A stretch of 64,000 nt of DNA from Capsulimonas corticalis (GCF_003574315.2 NZ_AP025739.1:3472001-3536000), one strand, 5' to 3'; shown: positions 26,380 to 35,067, numbered from the stretch's first letter. Made by a program: numbers and translations. The notes: a model not told the origin generated them from the sequence alone.

Positions 26380-26522
26380 ACCCCGGTTATGAAACCCGGG
26401 GCTGGGAGCCTTCGGCTAAGCGTCCGTGCCGGACGCAAATGCTGGGTATCGATCACAAATCTCTTCCGTCCGGCACGGACGGTTAGCGTCTCGCTCCCAG
26501 CCCCGGGTTTCATAACCGGGGT
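26380..26522. repeat. long inverted-repeat element, family B
   Basis: ACCCCGGTTATGAAACCCGG starts a left arm whose reverse complement ends at 26522. The outer ~30 bp are identical and an inner block CGTCCGTGCCGGACG is also repeated inverted, with a loop of about 25 bases. It lies upstream of mnmG and contains no credible gene. Confidence 0.85.
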
Positions 26523-26592
26523 GTATGGCTTTCCAGTGAGCAACGCATGAGATGTATATAATACCATTTTCCTCTCCCTCGCCAATCCGCCT

Positions 26593-26621
26593 TTGACAAA
26601 CAGACCGTCAGCGGGTATACT
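26593..26621 (+). promoter_or_regulatory. promoter of the DEAD-box helicase gene
   Basis: TTGACA (26593-26598), 17-base spacer, TATACT (26616-26621). It produces an untranslated leader of about 230 bases. Confidence 0.85.
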
Positions 26622-26627
26622 GTGCCC

Positions 26628-26857
26628 GTTAGTTTCACTCCACACGCTTGCTTCTTTCCCAATTAAAGCCCGGGAGAGGTCAATTATCTCTCCATTATAG
26701 AGGCCAGCAGAATTATTTACGACCAGGGACATGCCGCCTCGCTTTTCTTGTGCCGGTCGATTTATGTGAGTGGAATGGGACTCGCTTGCCGCCATGCCGC
26801 CATCCGAGGCGGAGCGCGGCCTTCCTCCACACGACCGGAGGAGAAAAGGATCACTTT
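26628..26857 (+). other. long 5' leader of the DEAD-box helicase gene
   Basis: About 230 bases between the predicted start and the TTG at 26858. It includes a GGAGAG/CTCTCC hairpin (26673-26693) and ends with GGAGGAGAAAAGGA. Long leaders are usual for cold-induced RNA helicases and permit autoregulation; that function here is inferred. The frame is open through the leader back to 26648, so an N-terminal extension cannot be fully excluded. Confidence 0.5.
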
Positions 26858-28147
26858 TTGCAAACTTTCACTGACCTTCCTCTGACGGAAACTCTGCAGC
26901 GCAACCTCGCGGCCGCTCAGCATGAGACTCCGACCGAAATTCAGGCGCTTTCGCTTCCCGCGGCTCTGACCGGAGGCGACCTGATCGCCTGCGCCCAGAC
27001 CGGCGGCGGCAAGACCGCCGTTTACGCGCTCACCATCCTGAACAACCTGTCGCAAGCCGAAGGCGCCGGACACAGCCACCCGCGTGCGCTGATCCTGGTT
27101 CCGACACGCGAGCTCGCCGTTCAGGTCGAGAATAACTTCGCGCTCTACGGCAAGGGCACCGGCCTGCGCGGCGTCGCCATCTACGGCGGCGCGGGCATGG
27201 GCCAGCAGATCATGCGCCTTCGCCGCGGCGTCGATGTCATCATCGCCACGCCCGGACGACTCTTCGACCACATGGAGCAGGGGAATGTCGACCTTTCCAA
27301 GGTCTCCATTCTCGTACTCGATGAGGCCGACCGCCTGCTGGACATGGGCTTCATGCCGCAAGTCAAGCGGATCGTCGCCACCATCCCCGACGAAGGACGG
27401 CAGACCATGCTGTTCTCCGCGACGATGGACGGCGATGTCGAGAAGCTGGCCCGCGCCTATCTGACCGATCCGGAGATCGTCAACGCGCAGCCCCGCTCCA
27501 CGGCGGTCCCGCAGATCGAACAGGTCGTGCATCGCGTCACTCAGGGCGAAAAGGGCGACTTGCTCATGACGCTTCTGGGCGAAGCCCGCGAAGTCGACGG
27601 CGGCGCGCTGGTCTTCACCCGCACCCGCCACGGCGCCGACCGCCTCGACCAGATCCTGGCCGAAGCCGGTCTCCGCAGCGGCTGCATCCATGGCGACATC
27701 TCCCAGAACCAGCGTGAGCGCGTCCTGGCTCGCTTCCGCGCCAAGCGCATCGATGTTCTGGTCGCCACCGACGTCGCCGCTCGCGGCATCGACGTCCCGC
27801 ACATCACGCACGTCATCAACTACGACGTCCCGGTTTGCGCGGAAGACTACATCCACCGCATCGGCCGCACCGGCCGCGCGGGCCGCACCGGCAAGGCGTT
27901 CACCTTCGTGACGCACGGCGACACCGCCCAGCTGCGCGCGATCGAAAAGCTCGTCGGCCAGCGCCTCGACCCGAACCCGCCCTCGGCGGATGAGAACCGT
28001 CGTCCCGGCGGCGGCGGCCGTGGCCGATACAGCGGTGGTGGCGGCGGCGGTAACTTCCGCGGCGGCTACGGCGGCAATCGCAGCGGCGGCAGTGGCTACG
28101 GCGGCGGAGGCGGCTTCGACCGCGGCGGCTCGCGTCGTCCTCGCTAA
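26858..28147 (+). CDS. DEAD-box ATP-dependent RNA helicase
   Basis: RNA helicase of 429 residues. Q motif (FTDLPLTETLQRNLAAAQHETPTEIQ), motif I AQTGGGKT, PTRELA, TPGRL, DEAD, SAT, then the second RecA domain with VATDVAARGIDVPHI and HRIGRTGRAG are all intact. The C-terminus is a Gly/Arg-rich tail of about 55 residues (RGG-type) likely to bind RNA. It would remodel structured RNA in ribosome assembly or decay. I chose the TTG at 26858 because the strong GGAGGAGAAAAGGA site ends 7 bases before it and the Q motif then starts the protein. Confidence 0.93.
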   Translation: MQTFTDLPLTETLQRNLAAAQHETPTEIQALSLPAALTGGDLIACAQTGGGKTAVYALTILNNLSQAEGAGHSHPRALILVPTRELAVQVENNFALYGKGTGLRGVAIYGGAGMGQQIMRLRRGVDVIIATPGRLFDHMEQGNVDLSKVSILVLDEADRLLDMGFMPQVKRIVATIPDEGRQTMLFSATMDGDVEKLARAYLTDPEIVNAQPRSTAVPQIEQVVHRVTQGEKGDLLMTLLGEAREVDGGALVFTRTRHGADRLDQILAEAGLRSGCIHGDISQNQRERVLARFRAKRIDVLVATDVAARGIDVPHITHVINYDVPVCAEDYIHRIGRTGRAGRTGKAFTFVTHGDTAQLRAIEKLVGQRLDPNPPSADENRRPGGGGRGRYSGGGGGGNFRGGYGGNRSGGSGYGGGGGFDRGGSRRPR

Positions 28148-28156
28148 CCAATCGAC

Positions 28157-28190
28157 CAAAAACCGGCCTGGCGTACGCCAGGCCGGTTTT
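28157..28190 (+). terminator. Rho-independent terminator after the helicase gene
   Basis: A perfect palindrome of 32 bases, AAAACCGGCCTGGCGT and its reverse complement, flanked by A and T runs. Confidence 0.95.
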
Positions 28191-28192
28191 TG

Positions 28193-28223
28193 CTTGACAA
28201 TTTCCCCCTTCTGTCCCCATAAT
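28193..28223 (+). promoter_or_regulatory. promoter of the glycosyltransferase operon
   Basis: TTGACA at about 28193-28198 and CATAAT at about 28218-28223. The -10 ends about 8 bases before the ATG at 28232, and no ribosome binding site is seen, so the transcript may be leaderless. Confidence 0.55.
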
Positions 28224-28231
28224 GAACGATA

Positions 28232-28993
28232 ATGTCTGTCTCAGTTGTCATTCCTGCGTTCGATGAAGAGCTGCGGCTACCCGCTACTCTGGCCGCCACG
28301 GCGGCTTACTTTCAATCCCTCGGTGAGGAATACGAAATCCTGGTGGTCGATGACGGCAGCCGGGATCGGACGGCGCAGGTTGTGGCCGATTTCCAGAAGG
28401 CGCACCCAGAGTATCCCGTCCAGTGTCTCGAATACGGCGGCAACCGGGGTAAGGGATACGCCGTGCGCTTTGGGATGCTGCGCGGGATGTATGAGCGACG
28501 CTTGTTCTGTGACGCCGACCTCGCCACGCCCGTGGAAGAGTACGCGCGCGTGGTGGCGGCGATGGATCGGGACGGCGCGCAGGTGGGGATTGGCTCCCGT
28601 CCGCTGCAGCAGTCGAATCTGATAGTGCATCAGCCGTGGTACCGCGAGGTGCTGGGGCGCGGCTTTAACAAAGCGGTGCAATTGCTGGCGGTGCCGGGGA
28701 TCGCCGATACGCAGTGCGGATTTAAGATCTTCTCGGCCGCCGCGACTCAGGATGTCTTCTCCCGGTGCCAGCTCGACGGCTTCGCCTTCGACTGCGAGGC
28801 GCTGTATATCGCCCGTCGTCTCGGCTACACCATCACCGAAGTCCCCATCCGCTGGTCACACAAGGACGGCTCCAAAGTGAGCATGATCCGTGACGGCCTC
28901 AAAACTCTCTACGATCTCGCGACCATTCGAGTTCTCCATCGGCGTCTGAAGACGCCCGCCGCGTCCACGCTCCCTGCCGACACCAAAGTATGA
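28232..28993 (+). CDS. family 2 glycosyltransferase, dolichyl-phosphate glucosyltransferase-like
   Basis: GT-A glycosyltransferase of 253 residues. VSVVIPAFDEELRLPATL, EILVVDDGSRDRT and the metal-binding FCDADLATP are followed by DTQCGFKIFSAAA and a C-terminal EVPIRWSHKDGSKVS segment, as in polyprenyl-phosphate glucosyl/mannosyltransferases (ALG5/Dpm1-like). No membrane helices are obvious. It probably transfers a sugar to a polyprenyl phosphate carrier. Its stop overlaps the next start (ATGA), linking it to a methyltransferase. Confidence 0.9.
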   Translation: MSVSVVIPAFDEELRLPATLAATAAYFQSLGEEYEILVVDDGSRDRTAQVVADFQKAHPEYPVQCLEYGGNRGKGYAVRFGMLRGMYERRLFCDADLATPVEEYARVVAAMDRDGAQVGIGSRPLQQSNLIVHQPWYREVLGRGFNKAVQLLAVPGIADTQCGFKIFSAAATQDVFSRCQLDGFAFDCEALYIARRLGYTITEVPIRWSHKDGSKVSMIRDGLKTLYDLATIRVLHRRLKTPAASTLPADTKV

Positions 28994-29742
28994 AACACGA
29001 AGAATATGAGCGTATGTATCGGTTCGAGGATACATACTGGTGGTTCGTCAGCCGGCGCCACTTGATCGTCTCCCTGCTCGAAACGCACTACCCCCGCGCA
29101 TCTGGCCTGCGCATTCTCGATATCGGCTGCGGCACCGGCGCGATGCTGGAGGAGCTTTCCGACTTCGGCGAGGTGACCGGCGCGGACTTCGCGCTGGAAG
29201 CCCTGCATTTCTGCCGTGAGCGTAACCCGGCGCAGACGCTGGCGCGCGCCGACGCCCGCCGTCTCCCGTTCGCCACCGGCTCGTTCGATGTGGTGACCGC
29301 GATGGACGTGGTCGAGCATATCGACAACGACAAGGCGGCGATGTCGGAGATCCTGCGCGTCCTCAAACCCGGCGGACGGGTGTTCGTGACGGTTCCGGCT
29401 TACCAATCTCTCTGGAGCGAGCATGACGAGGCGCTGCACCATTACCGCCGCTACACCTCGGGATCGCTCAAGGATGTCTTTCAGCGCGTGGGCTTGAATG
29501 TCGAGCGTCTGTCGTACGCCGTCACCGCGCTGTTCCCGCTGGCGTGGATGTATCGCAAGGCGCAGAACATGCTGCCGAAGCGCCGCGAAGACGGGGAAAA
29601 GAAGGCGAACTTGATTGAGTTTTCCGCGCCGGTGAACCGGGCGCTGATCTCGCTGCTGCGCAAGGAAGCGGACTTTGTCCAGCGCGCTTCGCTGCCGTTC
29701 GGTCTCACCGTGGCCTGCGTCGCGCGCAAGGGGAGCGATTGA
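28990..29742 (+). CDS. class I SAM-dependent methyltransferase
   Basis: Methyltransferase of 250 residues. Motif I is ILDIGCGTGAMLEEL, followed by GADFALEAL, FDVVTAMDVVEHI and LKPGGRVFVTVPAYQSLWSEHD; the HYRRYT segment is common among methyltransferases acting on sugar or lipid substrates. The ATG overlaps the glycosyltransferase stop by 4 bases, which suggests both act on the same glycoconjugate. The substrate is unknown. Confidence 0.88.
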   Translation: MKHEEYERMYRFEDTYWWFVSRRHLIVSLLETHYPRASGLRILDIGCGTGAMLEELSDFGEVTGADFALEALHFCRERNPAQTLARADARRLPFATGSFDVVTAMDVVEHIDNDKAAMSEILRVLKPGGRVFVTVPAYQSLWSEHDEALHHYRRYTSGSLKDVFQRVGLNVERLSYAVTALFPLAWMYRKAQNMLPKRREDGEKKANLIEFSAPVNRALISLLRKEADFVQRASLPFGLTVACVARKGSD

Positions 29743-29746
29743 GCCC

Positions 29747-30667
29747 ATGCGCAAGGCAGTCCTGACGGCGGCGGGAGCGCTGGGCGCGGCGGGCGCCGCC
29801 GCGCTTGCTTACGCCACGGCCATTGAGCCCTACGATATCCGTATCGAGCATATCGAGCTGACATCGCCGCGCCTCCCGGCGGCGTTCGACGGCTACACTG
29901 TCTACCAGATCTCCGATATCCATATGCGCCAGATGGGGCGGCGCGAGCGCAAGATCCGCACGATTTTGAAGTCGCTGCCTCCCGCCGATCTGATTACGCT
30001 GACGGGCGACTTGATCCACACGCGCGCCGGAACGGATCCCTTTTTCGAACTGGCGAAATCCTTCCAATCCCGCGACGGCGCGTACTCCGTCTTCGGCAAC
30101 TCCGAGCATAAAAACGGTGTGCGACCGGGCCTGTTCGCCGCGCAGCTGGCGGGGCGCGGCCTGCACCCGCTGCTGAACGCGCATACCGTGATTGCGCGGG
30201 GCGGGGAATCGATCGTGCTCGCGGGCGTCGACGACCCCGTGAACGACCTGGACCGCCTGTCCGACGCCCTGGCGGGCGCTCCCCCGGACAAGTTCATCCT
30301 TCTGATGATGCACAGCCCCGACAGCGTCGCCGACGCCGTGGCGCAGGATGTGGACGTGGTGCTTTCCGGCCACACGCATGGCGGTCAGGTCTGTTTCCCC
30401 TTCATCGGCGCGCCGTACACGCACAGCCTCTTCGGCAAGGAGATGAGCAGCGGTTACTACGCCGGCATGAAGCTGCGCAAGGTGATCGGAATCGCGCCGG
30501 GGCGCACGCAAATGTACGTCACGCGGGGGCTGGGAGTGAGCGGTTTGGCGCTGCGATTCTTGTGTCCGCCGGAGCTGACGATCGTGACGCTGCGGCGCGG
30601 CGCGCCGAGTTTTCGAGCGCTTCCGGAAACGCCTGCGCGGACCCTGGAATCGGCGTCGATTCGTTGA
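29747..30667 (+). CDS. metallophosphoesterase (YkuE/YaeI-like)
   Basis: Calcineurin-like phosphoesterase of 306 residues with an N-terminal hydrophobic anchor (about 1-25). Metal motifs are QISDIHM (DxH), LTGDLIH (GDxx), FGNSEHK in the place of GNH[DE], MMHSP and SGHTHGGQ. The replaced His in the GNH motif is unusual, though EH follows directly. YaeI-type relatives act on lipid headgroups. The ATG follows a GGGAG site 11 bases upstream and lies 4 bases after the methyltransferase stop, so it is the third gene of the operon. Confidence 0.88.
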   Translation: MRKAVLTAAGALGAAGAAALAYATAIEPYDIRIEHIELTSPRLPAAFDGYTVYQISDIHMRQMGRRERKIRTILKSLPPADLITLTGDLIHTRAGTDPFFELAKSFQSRDGAYSVFGNSEHKNGVRPGLFAAQLAGRGLHPLLNAHTVIARGGESIVLAGVDDPVNDLDRLSDALAGAPPDKFILLMMHSPDSVADAVAQDVDVVLSGHTHGGQVCFPFIGAPYTHSLFGKEMSSGYYAGMKLRKVIGIAPGRTQMYVTRGLGVSGLALRFLCPPELTIVTLRRGAPSFRALPETPARTLESASIR

Positions 30668-30692
30668 CACTTGTCACAGAATATGCTATAAT
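30664..30692 (+). promoter_or_regulatory. consensus promoter of gyrB
   Basis: TTGACA (30664-30669), 17-base spacer, TATAAT (30687-30692). The -35 overlaps the stop codon of the phosphoesterase gene. The leader is about 75 bases. Confidence 0.92.
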
Positions 30693-30773
30693 ATATACAC
30701 AATTTCGACAACTCGTTGGTAGTTGTTGATAGATTCCAATGCGAGAGATTTGGTGTAGGAGCAACGACACGTT

Positions 30774-32876
30774 ATGGCGCAAGGCAACACGTTAAAGGAA
30801 GAAGTGATCGAACGCGCGTTGGCGCAGCAAAATGGCGGCGACGGAGCCGAAAACGGCGCGCACGCGCTGCTGGACACGACCGGCAAACAGGTCGTTCTGG
30901 AGGTCGAGGATACCGACGGCACGCGGATGAGCCACGTGACGACGGAGTACACGGCGGACAGTCTGCGTCTTCTCGAAGGCGTCGAGCACGTGCGCCATCG
31001 CCCCGCCATGTATATCGGCGACACGGGGTCCGCGGGGCTGCACCACTTGATGTACGAGATCGTCGACAACAGTATCGACGAAGTGCTGGCGGGCCGCGCG
31101 AGCGAGATCTGGGTAACGCTGAACGCGGACAAGTCGATCAGCGTGCGCGATGACGGCAACGGCATTCCGACCGGCATCAACACGGCGACCGGCCTTTCGG
31201 GCGTCGAGCTGGCGATGACCAAGCTGAACGCCGGCGGCAAGTTCGGCGACGGCGGCTATAAGGTCTCGGGCGGCCTGCACGGCGTCGGCCTCTCCTGCGT
31301 CAACTTCCTTTCCGAATGGTGCGAAGCGGTTGTCGAGCAGAAGGGCAAGAAGTTCCTGCTCCGCTGCGAGCGCGGCATTCCCAAGGGCGGCCTTCAAGTC
31401 GTCGGCAAGTCCGACGGTCACGGCACCACGCTGACCTGGCTCGCCGACACCGAGATCTTTGGGGAGTACACGTACAAGCCCGAGATTTTTGAAGCGCGTA
31501 TTCGCAACACCTGCTATCTCAACCGCGAAGTGACCATCCACTTCCACGACAAGATGAGCGGCGCGGAGCCGAAGACGTACCACTACGAGCGCGGGATCGC
31601 CGAACAGGTCGAGCACCTGAACGAAAACCATACCGTCCTTGCCGACGCGATTTACTTCATGAAAACGCGCGATGAAGTGCAGGTCGAGGTCGCGCTCCAG
31701 TACAACACGACGTATTCCGAGACCGTGCTTTCGTTCGCGAACAACGTGCATACGAAAGAAGGCGGCACGCACCTTTCGGGTTTCCGTACGGCGCTGACCC
31801 GCGTGGTCAACCAGTACGCCCGCAAGAGCGGCGCGCTGAAAGAGAAGGACACCAACCTGTCCGGCGACGATGTCCGCGAGGGTCTGACCGCCGTCATCTC
31901 CGTCCGATTGTTCAAGCCGCAGTTCGAGGGCCAGACCAAGGCGAAGCTGGGCAACTCCGAAGTCGAAGGCATCGTCAATTCGATCGTCGGCGAAGGGCTG
32001 AGCCAGTTCCTGGAAGAGAACCCGAATGTCGGCAAGCGGATTGTCGACAAGGCCCTGACCGCGCAGCGCGCCCGCGACGCCGCCCGCAAGGCCGCCGACC
32101 TGATCAAGCGTCAGAGCAGCCTGGAAAACTCCAACCTGCCCGGCAAGCTGTCCGACTGCACCGAGCGCGACCCCAAGAAGTGCGAGCTGTTCTTGGTTGA
32201 GGGAGACAGCGCCGGCGGCAGCGCCAAGCAGGGCCGCGACCGACGCTATCAGGCGATCCTGCCGCTGCGCGGCAAGATCATCAACGTCGGCAAGGCGGCG
32301 CTGGACAAGGCGCTGGAGAACAACGAGGTCCGGAGCCTGATCACGGCGCTGGGCATCGGCATCAAATTGGACAGCGACGAGAACGACGACGGCGAATCGA
32401 CGAGCAAGTTCGATATGACTCGTCTGCGCTACGACCGCATCATCATCATGACGGATGCGGACGTGGACGGCGACCATATCCGCACGCTGCTGCTGACGTT
32501 CTTCTTCATGTACATGCAGCCGCTGATCGCCGGCGGTCACGTCTATGTCGCCAAGCCGCCGCTGTACTCGATCAAGTCCGGCAAGGACACGCGCCATTAC
32601 GCTCGTTCGAACGAGGAGCGCGACCAGATCCTGAGCACGATCAAGCGCAAGGAAGTCCAGGTCGGTCGCTTCAAGGGACTGGGCGAGATGGACGCCAGCC
32701 AGCTCTACGACACGACGATGAACATTGAGACCCGCACCATCGGCCGCGTCACCATGGACGACGCCGAGGCGGCCGCCGAGATGTTCTCGATCCTGATGAG
32801 CGACAAAGTCGAGCCGCGCAAGCAGTTCATCATCCGCTACGCGAAAGAAGTCCAGAACGTGGACTGGCACTGCTAA
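30774..32876 (+). CDS. gyrB: DNA gyrase subunit B
   Basis: Type IIA topoisomerase ATPase subunit of 700 residues. The GHKL ATPase region includes LLEGVEHVRHRPAMYIGDT, EIVDNSIDE, DDGNGIP and GGLHGVGLSCVN; the TOPRIM domain shows LVEGDSAGGSAKQGRDR and DADVDGDHIRTLLL; the tail has GRFKGLGEM. About 55 residues precede the normal N-terminus, longer than in most GyrB. AGGAG lies 12 bases before the ATG. gyrA is not in the window, so this could formally be ParE, but the overall motifs favour GyrB. Confidence 0.95.
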   Translation: MAQGNTLKEEVIERALAQQNGGDGAENGAHALLDTTGKQVVLEVEDTDGTRMSHVTTEYTADSLRLLEGVEHVRHRPAMYIGDTGSAGLHHLMYEIVDNSIDEVLAGRASEIWVTLNADKSISVRDDGNGIPTGINTATGLSGVELAMTKLNAGGKFGDGGYKVSGGLHGVGLSCVNFLSEWCEAVVEQKGKKFLLRCERGIPKGGLQVVGKSDGHGTTLTWLADTEIFGEYTYKPEIFEARIRNTCYLNREVTIHFHDKMSGAEPKTYHYERGIAEQVEHLNENHTVLADAIYFMKTRDEVQVEVALQYNTTYSETVLSFANNVHTKEGGTHLSGFRTALTRVVNQYARKSGALKEKDTNLSGDDVREGLTAVISVRLFKPQFEGQTKAKLGNSEVEGIVNSIVGEGLSQFLEENPNVGKRIVDKALTAQRARDAARKAADLIKRQSSLENSNLPGKLSDCTERDPKKCELFLVEGDSAGGSAKQGRDRRYQAILPLRGKIINVGKAALDKALENNEVRSLITALGIGIKLDSDENDDGESTSKFDMTRLRYDRIIIMTDADVDGDHIRTLLLTFFFMYMQPLIAGGHVYVAKPPLYSIKSGKDTRHYARSNEERDQILSTIKRKEVQVGRFKGLGEMDASQLYDTTMNIETRTIGRVTMDDAEAAAEMFSILMSDKVEPRKQFIIRYAKEVQNVDWHC

Positions 32877-32886
32877 AGGCGTCCCG

Positions 32887-33894
32887 ATGGAACCTGTCCG
32901 TAATCAACCCTTTCGTCGTCCCTATGGGCGGCGAAGGGGTTTCGCCATATTATCCCTCATCATTGCGCCTGCCTGCTTCGCCGGCTGCACCTCTCCGGGG
33001 GCGTCCGCAGGGAAGACGGCGACTCCCGAGGCCGCCGCGCCGCAGTCCCGGGTCACGCTTGGGGCCGGCGTCACCTACGTCGCCCTTCCCATCGGCGCCA
33101 ATGAAGGCGTCAATCTCCTAGACATCGATCTTGGCGCGGGCGGGCGGGCGGTCATCACTACGAGCAACGTTCGACTGGCGGGCGGCGAGGTGGTCGGGGA
33201 CAGCCTGCTCCCGCGCGAATGGCTCGATAAGCGCAAGGCGCTTGGCGCGGTCAATGGCGGGTACTTTGGGCGAGACCATTCGGACGCCAAGGAGATCATC
33301 GGCCTGCTGGTGCAGGGCGGCCGCGTCCGCCACACCGCGCCTTTGCTGACGGGCCACGGCAGCGCCACTCTGTCCGCAGGCCAGTATGTCCGAAGCGCCT
33401 TTGGGCTGTCCGCCAATGGGACACCCTCAATTGTTTGGGCCGCGACCGATCCCGCCAACCCCCAGCGCGTGCTCCAGTACGACAGCCCCACGCCGTCCGG
33501 TCCGAGCGACGGCGTTCCGTGGCGCATCCACAACGCCGTTGGCTGCGGCCCCATGCTCATCCATAACGGCGCGATTGTCGTGACCGACCGCAAGGAGCGG
33601 CTCGCCAGCGACGGCGCCCTCCCGCGCACCTTCCTGGCGTACGACGGCGCGCCCGGCCGACCCCGGCATCTGCTGGTCGGCATTGCGTCCGCGATCACGT
33701 TCGCCGATCTCGCCCAGTTTCTCACAGCCTATTTTCCAAAGGCGCACGGCACGCGCGCCGAGGCGGCGATGTGCCTCGACGGAGGCGCGTCCACCCAGAT
33801 GAGCGTCCGGGACGCGTCCGGCGTGCAGTCGCCGCGAGACACCGGCGTGACGGTTCCGACAAGCATTGTGGTGACGCCGTCAAATCGTGGGTAG
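32887..33894 (+). CDS. exported phosphodiester glycosidase (NAGPA-domain) protein
   Basis: Protein of 335 residues with an N-terminal signal (about 19-34) ending in FAGC, which may be a weak lipobox. The remaining region is NAGPA/DUF2233-like: ALGAVNGGYF near residue 120, GCGPMLIHNG, and the C-terminal CLDGGASTQM. Family members cleave GlcNAc-1-phosphodiesters and are found near exopolysaccharide or spore-coat genes. It starts 10 bases after gyrB and could be read through from the gyrB promoter. Lipoprotein status is uncertain because the -3 residue is Phe. Confidence 0.85.
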   Translation: MEPVRNQPFRRPYGRRRGFAILSLIIAPACFAGCTSPGASAGKTATPEAAAPQSRVTLGAGVTYVALPIGANEGVNLLDIDLGAGGRAVITTSNVRLAGGEVVGDSLLPREWLDKRKALGAVNGGYFGRDHSDAKEIIGLLVQGGRVRHTAPLLTGHGSATLSAGQYVRSAFGLSANGTPSIVWAATDPANPQRVLQYDSPTPSGPSDGVPWRIHNAVGCGPMLIHNGAIVVTDRKERLASDGALPRTFLAYDGAPGRPRHLLVGIASAITFADLAQFLTAYFPKAHGTRAEAAMCLDGGASTQMSVRDASGVQSPRDTGVTVPTSIVVTPSNRG

Positions 33895-33908
33895 AACTCC
33901 ATAAGCGC

Positions 33909-33938
33909 TTGCCTTGAATCCGCGGCCTATGGTACAAT
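33909..33938 (+). promoter_or_regulatory. promoter of the DUF4177-like gene
   Basis: TTGCCT (33909-33914), 18-base spacer, TACAAT (33933-33938); the predicted start is about 24 bases before the ATG at 33969. Confidence 0.55.
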
Positions 33939-33968
33939 CTTGCATTGTGCGCGGGGGAGATCTGGTAT

Positions 33969-34280
33969 ATGGTGACTTACAAAACGATGCTGACCGACTA
34001 TGAGGGCATGCAGACCGCTCTCGATACGCACACCGAACAAGGCTGGAAACTCTTCTCTGTCGCCGCCGACACCTGGCGCAAATCACCTGCCGTCGAAAGC
34101 GGCGTCAACGAACTCAGCCCCTTCGACGAACTCGCCGCCCCCGGAACCGGCCGACAGGAATACTCCGCCGCCTACTACCTCATCATCTTCCAGCGCGACG
34201 ACCACCGCCACGCCGACGAACTCGCCGCCGCCGCCGAAGAATCGCTCCCCATCAATCCCATGCACTTTTTCCAGGGGTAG
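33969..34280 (+). CDS. small DUF4177-like protein
   Basis: Protein of 103 residues. The N-terminal [28 protein letters not shown] looks like the short DUF4177-type alpha/beta unit, in which a helix and an 'EGWKL' strand recur; a later strand is [12 protein letters not shown]. No function is known to me. GGGGGAG lies about 9 bases before the ATG at 33969. It is 11 bases upstream of the DUF4291 gene. Confidence 0.7.
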   Translation: MVTYKTMLTDYEGMQTALDTHTEQGWKLFSVAADTWRKSPAVESGVNELSPFDELAAPGTGRQEYSAAYYLIIFQRDDHRHADELAAAAEESLPINPMHFFQG

Positions 34281-34291
34281 GGCGTCTTCTG

Positions 34292-34891
34292 ATGCCCCCA
34301 ACTTACGAAATCCGCGCGGACTACGATCGCGATACCATCGTCGTCTATCAAGCATACTCCAAAGCCATCGCCACGGCGGCATTAGCGTCGGGGACGTTTG
34401 CGCCGCCGTTTTCCTTCGGTCGAATGACATGGATCAAGCCGTCGTTTCTCTGGATGATGGAGCGGAGTAATTGGGGGCAGAAATCCGGCCAGGAATACGT
34501 TCTCGCAATTCGCATCAAGCGTTCCGGCTGGGAGGAAGCGCTGTCGCAGGCCGTGCTCACGCATCCCGAGCGCGGAGTTTATCGCGACGCCGACGATTGG
34601 CGCCGACAATTCGAGAGCGCGGTGGTTCACGTGCAATGGGACCCCGAACGAACACTGCGCGGCGAATCGCTGGATTATAAAAGCATCCAGGTTGGGATAA
34701 GCCGGCATGTCATCGAGCGGTACGTTCAAGAATGGATTGTCGAGATCACCGACTGCACGCCGGTCGTCCGTAAAATCCATCGTTTGCTGCAAGACGGACA
34801 TTCCTCGAAAGCGAAGCCGTTACTGCCCAAAGAACGGTCTTATCCCGTCTCCGAAACCATCAGTCAACGCTTGGGTATGAAACTTCGTTAA
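34292..34891 (+). CDS. DUF4291 family protein
   Basis: Cytoplasmic protein of 199 residues that matches DUF4291 well: [21 protein letters not shown] near the N-terminus, [19 protein letters not shown], then [18 protein letters not shown] and [23 protein letters not shown]. The family is widespread in bacteria and fungi and its activity is not established. It probably shares the promoter upstream of the DUF4177-like gene. Confidence 0.85.
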   Translation: MPPTYEIRADYDRDTIVVYQAYSKAIATAALASGTFAPPFSFGRMTWIKPSFLWMMERSNWGQKSGQEYVLAIRIKRSGWEEALSQAVLTHPERGVYRDADDWRRQFESAVVHVQWDPERTLRGESLDYKSIQVGISRHVIERYVQEWIVEITDCTPVVRKIHRLLQDGHSSKAKPLLPKERSYPVSETISQRLGMKLR

Positions 34892-34921
34892 CTCATCTGA
34901 GGATTTGGACTGTAGGCGGCT

Positions 34922-35067
34922 GGCGACTAAAGTCGCGCCTCTGAGAGCGCAGAAACCCGCCTGCGCAGGTTGCAAATGCCAATATTTAAGCGACATGACG
35001 CACGATTAATGGCATTTAGTCCGCGCAGGCGGACTTTGGCGAACTTCTAGGCGCGACTTCAGTCGCC
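34922..35067. repeat. long inverted-repeat element, family C
   Basis: GGCGACTAAAGTCGCGCCT at 34922 is mirrored by the complement ending at 35067 (one mismatch in 19), with an inner CCGCCTGCGC block and AAATGCCA repeated inverted. The arms themselves hold small palindromes (GCGACT-AA-AGTCGC, CCTGCGCAGG). It occupies most of the 318-base gap 34892-35209. Confidence 0.85.

Noticed and set aside
26340-26795. Minus-strand open frame of 151 codons upstream of mnmG
   Set aside because: It runs through the family B palindrome, and its translated sequence repeats the palindrome arms; no domain or ribosome binding site supports it.
30792-32870. Minus-strand frame of 692 codons opposite gyrB
   Set aside because: It is a shadow of the gyrB codons with no domain signature.
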